Shown here piece after piece: positions 6,229 through 10,691 of a DNA stretch of 10,691 bases. The number at the start of each line of letters is the position of its first letter. The stretch's first letter is position 1. The DNA comes from Fimbriimonadales bacterium (GTDB taxonomy: Bacteria; Armatimonadota; Fimbriimonadia; Fimbriimonadales; GBS-DC): positions 1 through 10,691 of the forward strand of contig JANXCK010000145.1 of NCBI GenBank assembly GCA_025060055.1, read 5' to 3'. The position numbers and the translations under genes were made by a program. The notes beneath the pieces are model-generated. The model saw nothing but the letters and a program-made list of their open reading frames with translations. It was not told where the DNA came from and ran no database searches.

Positions 6229-9103
6229 TGTGTTGCGCACATGCTCATCGGCGGGGCGCGGCGACTTGCGAGTCGTCGCGCTCGCTTCGAAGCGGCGGGT
6301 GGCGCTGGGGCTGACAGTCGCCGTGCTACTGACCAGCGCGCCCGCGCAAATCACGCTCCCGCCCATCCTCACGCCTGCGGGCGTTATCCCACCTATCACT
6401 ATCCCCAAACAGGCACTGGCGAGCCAGCACGCGCCACCGCAAACGCCGACACAGCCCGCCACTACGCCCGAACGCCCCCGCACCGCGCAACGCCGCAACA
6501 CTTGGGACGCACTGCAGAGCCTGCGCAGCTGGCAAACCCTGCAGCAGGAAATCCAGCGCACTGTCTCCATCAGCGGGCGCAAGAGCATCGGTTATCACCT
6601 GCACGAAGTGGAAGGCGACTTCAGCGCGTTCCGCGACCAGAACTACTTCGGACAGGGTGGCAAACGCTTCACAGATAACACCGAGCTGACCATCCGCGTC
6701 AATAAGTTTCTCGGCTTCCTCAGCTTCGACTGGCGATGGACGAACAGCCGCTTCCGCAACCCATATGATGCCCGCATCACCTACACCTACGAGTCGCCGA
6801 ACCTGACGCTGGAGTGGGGCGACATCACGGCGACTTTGGGCAGTTCGAACCCACTGGTAGGCTTCAACCGCACACTCAAGGGCGCAACCGCCACTGCGCA
6901 GTGGGGCAAGAACCGCCTCCGCTACATCCGCTCCGAAACCAAAGCCGCCGCCCGCACCATCACCATTCAGGGCAACGACAGCCCCGGACCCTACTACCTG
7001 CAGGGCAGCCAGCTGGTGGACGGGAGCGAGCGCGTGCAGGTCGACGGCGTGGAGAAACGGCGCGGCGAGGACTACACTATCGATTACTTCGGGGGCATCC
7101 TCCGCTTTCGCGACGGGATGATTATCCCGCGCACCTCCACGATTGTAGTGACCTACGAGACCTACGCGTTCAACTCTGCGCCGAGCCTCTTGGAGGGCTG
7201 GCGCTACGAGTTGAACTTGGGGCGTGGCTACAACTTCGGCTTCACGATGCTCTCACAGAAATCGACGGCGCGGGTCGGGTTGCGCCGCCGCACAGAGCAG
7301 TTCTACGGCTTCGGCGCGCCCAGCGTGCCGTATGACCTGCAGTTCCCGCCCCTGCGCGACCCGAACAACCCGATTATCATCACGGTAGCGGGCGTGCCAC
7401 AGGTAGAGGGCGTGGACTACTACTTCGACGAGGTGCTGCCCTACCGATTTTACTTCACGCGCTTTATGCCCCAGACGCTGATTATTCAGGTGGAGTACAC
7501 CCCGCGCCCTGACCCCAGCTCGACGATTGGCGGCGACCGCGAGGTGATGGGCATCGACTTCACGCTGCCGCTGGGGCGCGTTGGCGGAATCGTGTGGAAC
7601 GCAGCACGCAGTCGCGCACAGGCGCAGGGCAGCAGGCTGGAGGCAACCGCCCATGTCGCCACAGGCAAGTTCGAATTCGGCAGGCTCCGTCTCGACGCCA
7701 CCTATCGCGACATCCCTGCGGAGTTCATCAGCATCGAGTCGGTCGGCTTCCGTCGCAACGAGCGCGGCTACCAAGCCGACCTCAGCTACCAGTTCAGCGC
7801 GATTTCGAAACTGCAGGCGAGTTTGAGCAACGCGCGTGTGGCGTCGCTGAACCCGCTGAGCAACGTCTTCGGCGCGAGTTTTACCGACACCAGCATCCAG
7901 AGCTTGAGCTACACCTACACACCCCAGAACGGTTTTCAGCTCACGCTCAACCGCAACGCCAGCTCTACGCGCAGCGGCAACACGCGCAGTCGCCAGACGC
8001 GCGATTCGGTGAACATCGCCCGCGCGTGGCGCGGCTTGAACCTCGCGCTGGGCTACGAGCGTTCCGACTCCGACGCTCAAAGCGGTCTCGGCGGCGGGTC
8101 GCGTCTGGTGTATCATATTCAGAGCCTACGCGCTCAGCTGGACTGGACGCCTGCCTCGCGTCTCACGCTGCGTGCCTCCGCTGCCCAAAGCGACATTCGC
8201 CAGACCCAGACGGGCAGCACGGGCAACAGCTCCAGAACCCGCTCGCGCGATTACACGCTCGAAGCGAACTGGCAGCCGACAGACGCGCTGAGCATAAGCT
8301 ATCGCTGGCGCGATAGCGATTCGGGCGCGCTCAACCTGAACACGCCTGACCCACGCTCGAGGCAACCGAACAATCCCTTCCCGCCAACGGGCAACTTCCC
8401 GACGAACCCGTGGGGCGTGGGCTTCAACGGCAACGGCTTCTCATCAGGAGCGCCGATGTTCAGCGGCTACACCTACTACGGCGTGCGCGGCGACGGGCAG
8501 GACTTGAGCATCCGATGGACACCCACCAACGCGCTCGCCCTCGATCTGCAGTGGAGCCAGAACCGCGCCTTGGGCGACTTCCAGACCAACAGTAAGCAGG
8601 AGTCGCTCTCCGTCGGCGTCAGCTACACGCCTTTGGAATGGCTCGCGCTCACAGCGAGCTGGTCGAAGCAGAGCGTGCAGTTCCTCACGGCGACGGGCAA
8701 CTCCGACAACGAGTTCCTCACGCTCGGCGCGGACATCGGACCGCTGCGCCGCTGGACGATTAATCTGAACTTTTACGCAATGAAGACGCGCAGCGTGCTG
8801 GGCGAGGGGTTTCAGGGGGGGCAAGGCAACTTCTCACAAGAGCCGATTGGCTTCTCAGCGCGAGTCAACTACGATGTGGGGCGCAACCAGAGCTTGTTCG
8901 CCGAGTTCCAGCGCACTGACCTGAAGGGCTACCTGCCCGCACGGGACACGCTATTCAACATCGGCTACCAGTACCGCATCACACAGAACTGGTCGCTCGT
9001 GCTGAGCTATCGCTTTCGCGAGCAGCTGAACCTCGACCCCCAATATAGCCAGTATAGTTATCGCGCTCGCTCGCTGGATGTGAACATGAATTGGATGTTT
9101 TAA
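6206..9103 (+). CDS. predicted outer-membrane beta-barrel protein
   Basis: 965 residues if it starts at ATG 6206, overlapping the upstream gene by 23 bases. A signal peptide core (RVALGLTVAVLLTSAPAQ) ends near residue 48, behind an unusually long polar lead. GGAG sits only one base before the ATG, so the true start may be GTG 6230, TTG 6266 or GTG 6299. A Pro/Thr-rich linker (about 50-95) precedes a long region of amphipathic strands with aromatic girdles and Gly/Asn/Ser-rich turns, ending SLDVNMNWMF. A terminal Phe is the usual BAM recognition signal. Two related segments, near residues 276-319 (VDGVEKRRGEDYTIDYFGGI) and 391-433 (VAGVPQVEGVDYYFDE), share a 'V.G......G.DY..D' pattern that also occurs in large envelope proteins of the SprA type. 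Similarity over the full length is not claimed. A long Pro/Asn/Gly loop lies at about 711-752. It could be a transport or surface-assembly barrel. The ligand is unknown. Confidence 0.88.
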   Translation: MPHRVATDVLRTCSSAGRGDLRVVALASKRRVALGLTVAVLLTSAPAQITLPPILTPAGVIPPITIPKQALASQHAPPQTPTQPATTPERPRTAQRRNTWDALQSLRSWQTLQQEIQRTVSISGRKSIGYHLHEVEGDFSAFRDQNYFGQGGKRFTDNTELTIRVNKFLGFLSFDWRWTNSRFRNPYDARITYTYESPNLTLEWGDITATLGSSNPLVGFNRTLKGATATAQWGKNRLRYIRSETKAAARTITIQGNDSPGPYYLQGSQLVDGSERVQVDGVEKRRGEDYTIDYFGGILRFRDGMIIPRTSTIVVTYETYAFNSAPSLLEGWRYELNLGRGYNFGFTMLSQKSTARVGLRRRTEQFYGFGAPSVPYDLQFPPLRDPNNPIIITVAGVPQVEGVDYYFDEVLPYRFYFTRFMPQTLIIQVEYTPRPDPSSTIGGDREVMGIDFTLPLGRVGGIVWNAARSRAQAQGSRLEATAHVATGKFEFGRLRLDATYRDIPAEFISIESVGFRRNERGYQADLSYQFSAISKLQASLSNARVASLNPLSNVFGASFTDTSIQSLSYTYTPQNGFQLTLNRNASSTRSGNTRSRQTRDSVNIARAWRGLNLALGYERSDSDAQSGLGGGSRLVYHIQSLRAQLDWTPASRLTLRASAAQSDIRQTQTGSTGNSSRTRSRDYTLEANWQPTDALSISYRWRDSDSGALNLNTPDPRSRQPNNPFPPTGNFPTNPWGVGFNGNGFSSGAPMFSGYTYYGVRGDGQDLSIRWTPTNALALDLQWSQNRALGDFQTNSKQESLSVGVSYTPLEWLALTASWSKQSVQFLTATGNSDNEFLTLGADIGPLRRWTINLNFYAMKTRSVLGEGFQGGQGNFSQEPIGFSARVNYDVGRNQSLFAEFQRTDLKGYLPARDTLFNIGYQYRITQNWSLVLSYRFREQLNLDPQYSQYSYRARSLDVNMNWMF

Positions 9104-9111
9104 TTCATTCG

Positions 9112-9122
9112 GGTATCATACC
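9112..9122. repeat. 11-bp palindrome GGTATcATACC
   Basis: GGTAT (9112-9116) and ATACC (9118-9122) are perfect complements around one base, nine bases after the beta-barrel stop codon and touching the left end of the larger inverted repeat. A one-base centre cannot form a hairpin loop without opening pairs, so a protein site or an element boundary is more likely than an RNA stem. Confidence 0.35.
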
Positions 9123-9230
9123 AATCGGGGTTTCAAGTGGCGCAGTCGTCGGCGAGGACGCCGACGCTACGAATATGCCTGCGTCGCGTCAGCGTCTCGC
9201 TGACGAACTGGGTCGCTTGAAATACCGATT
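9123..9230. repeat. three-way-junction inverted repeat, REP/MITE-like or structured RNA
   Basis: The outer stem pairs AATCGG (9123-9128) with CCGATT (9225-9230), TTTCAAG (9131-9137) with CTTGAAA (9216-9222), then wobble and Watson-Crick pairs 9138-9141/9212-9215, and CAGT (9143-9146) with ACTG (9207-9210). Mismatches are only at 9129/9224 and 9142/9211. Inside are two perfect 8-bp hairpins: CGTCGGCG-AGGA-CGCCGACG (9147-9166) and CGTCAGCG-TCT-CGCTGACG (9187-9205), separated by 20 unpaired bases. On the minus strand, GTAG (9170-9167) sits at the foot of the first hairpin, as in REP elements processed by RAYT transposases. It fills most of the gap between the beta-barrel and amidase genes. There is no run of T after it on the plus strand, so it is not a typical intrinsic terminator, and its arms do not make a tRNA. 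Pairing is seen directly. Mobility or RNA function is inference. Confidence 0.7.
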
Positions 9231-9252
9231 AGCATTGCGGACGGAGCGGCGC

Positions 9253-10691
9253 ATGCGAGGGATAGCGATTCGGCTGGCGCTGGGGCTGCTCGTTAGTTGG
9301 GCGTGGGCGGACGGCTTGCGCGAAGCGAAGCTGATGCTGCGCGGCGAGACGCTGGAGCTGAACCCCGCCCCGCTGTGGGACGGACGCGAACTGTGGCTTC
9401 CATCGCAACATTTAGAACGGCTCGGCTTGCCGTTGGAGATAAACACGCACACGGTGCGCCTACTTTCCCTTCCGCCCGACCAGCCTGCAGCGTATGTCGC
9501 GCTTGAGCCGAAGCGCGGGCTGAACTGTATACCCATACGCGACCTCGTGCGCCGACTGGGCGGGTTCACGCGCTGGGAAGAGGCAAGCCACACGCTCGTT
9601 GTGCTGGCGCGGCTTCAGGAAACGCGCCTGGAAGACGCCACGCTGCACATCCGAACGAGCCTCCCCGTCGCTTGGCATGCGTTCTCAGTCGAGAACCCTA
9701 ACCGATTGGTGATCGATTTAGCAGGGTGCGCGCTGCCAGAGACGCCGCTACCGTTGCCCGAGCCGTCGGGCGCAGTGAAGGCAGTGCGCGTCGGGCAGTT
9801 CGACCCGCACACGGCGCGGATTGTGCTGGAGATGGACGCGCCCTATGCTATGCCCGACAGCGGCGTGCAGAGCGCGTGGCAGATTGCCCTCGCGCCCGCT
9901 CCGCCTGAACCTGCCGATGCTGAACCCCCCGCGACACCATCGCCGATCGCTGTCGAGGCGACGCGCCTAACAGAACCCCCATTCGAGCCGTTCCAGATTC
10001 CCGTGTTGCAACGCGACTCGCGCGGCGCCGTGCAGCTGAGCATTCCCTTGCCCGAAGGCGTGCGCCCGCGCGTGCTGTTCTTGGAAGACCCACTGCGAAT
10101 TGCCATCGATGTGCCTGGCTACCTGCCCGAAGCGGTTGCTCAAGCAGTCGATGACCCCAGCCTGTTCGTGCGGATGCTCCGCGCAGCGCCGCTGGAGGGC
10201 GGCATGGTGCGCCTTGTGCTGGAACTCTCGCGCTCGGTTGGAGCGCAAATTTTTTCGGGCAAGACAGGCATCACGCTCAACTTGCGTGCCCCGCGCAACA
10301 CGGGCGGCAAACTCCGCGAGAAGGTCATCGTGATTGACCCAGGACACGGGGGCACGCAGGCAGGAGCACGCTGGCGCGAGGGAAAAACCGTCGTGGAGGA
10401 AAAAACCATCGTGCTGGCGATCAGCCTGCATATTGCCGAGCTGCTTGCACGCGAGGGCGCGAAGGTGATTCTCACCCGTGCCGAAGACAAAGCGGTCGGG
10501 CTGTATGAGCGCACCGCGCTCGCTAATGCCGCGAATGCCCACTTTTTCATCAGTATCCACTGCGATTCGAACCCGCGCCCGAACTCCGCTTCAGGCACGA
10601 CCATCTACTATCACAAAGACGACGCTGACAGCCGCGCACTGGGGCAAGCGATTCTGAACGAAATCGTGAAGGTGAGCGGACTGCCCTCGCG
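9253..10691 (+). CDS. N-acetylmuramoyl-L-alanine amidase with AMIN domains (runs off right edge)
   Basis: 479 residues are visible and the frame is open at the window end. The enzyme cleaves the amide bond between MurNAc and the stem peptide of peptidoglycan, in the periplasm, for cell separation and wall turnover. Order: signal peptide (1-19, AWA|D); a copper-amine-oxidase-N-like domain (about 25-119, with GRELWLPSQHLERLG and PIRDLVRRLGG); AMIN domain 1 (about 122-213, PNRLVIDLAG at 149-158); an Ala/Pro linker (214-245); AMIN domain 2 (about 258-345, PLRIAIDVPGY at 280-290); and Amidase_3 from 357. Zinc ligands predicted for the family are visible: His365 in DPGHGG, Glu383 in VEEKTIVLAI and His436 in SIHCDSN. 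The catalytic Glu near the C-terminus lies beyond the window. The start at ATG 9253 has GGAG (9243-9246) six bases upstream. The AMIN domains should bind the wall or partner proteins. It is an AmiC-like enzyme, though I give no symbol because the extra N-terminal domain differs from the Escherichia coli protein. Confidence 0.93.
   Translation, partial: MRGIAIRLALGLLVSWAWADGLREAKLMLRGETLELNPAPLWDGRELWLPSQHLERLGLPLEINTHTVRLLSLPPDQPAAYVALEPKRGLNCIPIRDLVRRLGGFTRWEEASHTLVVLARLQETRLEDATLHIRTSLPVAWHAFSVENPNRLVIDLAGCALPETPLPLPEPSGAVKAVRVGQFDPHTARIVLEMDAPYAMPDSGVQSAWQIALAPAPPEPADAEPPATPSPIAVEATRLTEPPFEPFQIPVLQRDSRGAVQLSIPLPEGVRPRVLFLEDPLRIAIDVPGYLPEAVAQAVDDPSLFVRMLRAAPLEGGMVRLVLELSRSVGAQIFSGKTGITLNLRAPRNTGGKLREKVIVIDPGHGGTQAGARWREGKTVVEEKTIVLAISLHIAELLAREGAKVILTRAEDKAVGLYERTALANAANAHFFISIHCDSNPRPNSASGTTIYYHKDDADSRALGQAILNEIVKVSGLPS

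Noticed and set aside
5728..6588. Open frame of 286 residues on the minus strand across the secreted-protein/beta-barrel junction
   Set aside because: It crosses two real genes, has antisense-type composition and no plausible start signal.
7253..8116. Open frame of 287 residues on the minus strand inside the beta-barrel gene
   Set aside because: Ala/Arg/Val-rich shadow of a well-supported plus-strand gene with no recognisable domain.
8298..8317. Perfect 8-bp inverted repeat GCTATCGC / GCGATAGC with a four-base loop
   Set aside because: It is inside the beta-barrel gene and encodes an ordinary strand (YRWRDSDS). Codon choice for Arg, Trp and Ser explains it, so no independent function is claimed.
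9123..9230. tRNA gene or intrinsic terminator as explanation of the folded intergenic region
   Set aside because: Arm lengths, absence of a CCA-compatible acceptor and T-loop sequence rule out tRNA. The absence of a T-run after the stem on the plus strand argues against an intrinsic terminator.
1..10691. CRISPR array, transposase, phage or toxin-antitoxin genes
   Set aside because: No regularly spaced repeats and no frames resembling these families were seen on either strand.

Overview
The window is GC-rich (by eye about 60% G+C) and almost fully coding. It comes from a diderm bacterium. Support for an outer membrane is a large exported beta-barrel protein ending in phenylalanine and a signal-peptide-bearing AMIN/Amidase_3 cell-wall amidase. 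GTG starts, Gly/Ala/Pro-rich linkers, FHA proteins without a kinase beside them and many secreted proteins of unknown function suggest an Armatimonadota-like or similar poorly characterised phylum. That placement is inference, since no rRNA or marker gene is present.

Layout, left to right. (1) Minus strand: an iron-containing alcohol dehydrogenase (328-1545) followed after 4 bp by the first 107 residues of a multi-pass membrane protein that runs off the left edge (1-323). (2) Plus strand: an exported phosphodiester glycosidase (NAGPA/DUF2233 family, 1702-2544), divergent from the dehydrogenase. (3) Minus strand: two FHA-domain membrane proteins in one operon (5157 to 2554, 3-bp gap). The first has an N-terminal exported domain, one membrane helix and a cytoplasmic FHA domain. 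The second has a glycine-rich multi-helix membrane region, then FHA, a small Cys cluster and a second FHA. (4) Plus strand: a secreted protein of unknown function (5329-6228) overlapping a 965-residue predicted outer-membrane beta-barrel protein (6206-9103). After a 149-bp gap comes an N-acetylmuramoyl-L-alanine amidase (9253 to the right edge, incomplete) with a copper-amine-oxidase-N-like domain, two AMIN domains and the start of Amidase_3.

Most of these genes act at the cell envelope: membrane, periplasm, wall and outer membrane. The FHA pair would read phosphothreonine signals on the cytoplasmic side, but no Ser/Thr kinase or phosphatase is in view.

The most unusual non-coding item is the gap before the amidase (9104-9252). 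It can fold into a three-way junction: an outer imperfect inverted repeat (9123-9146 with 9207-9230) enclosing two perfect 8-bp hairpins. One hairpin has a GTAG tetranucleotide at its foot on the minus strand, the layout of REP elements mobilised by RAYT transposases. It has no U-tract, so it is not a standard terminator. Smaller points are dyads in both divergent promoter regions and a short motif shared by them. No tRNA, rRNA, CRISPR array, transposase or phage gene was seen.
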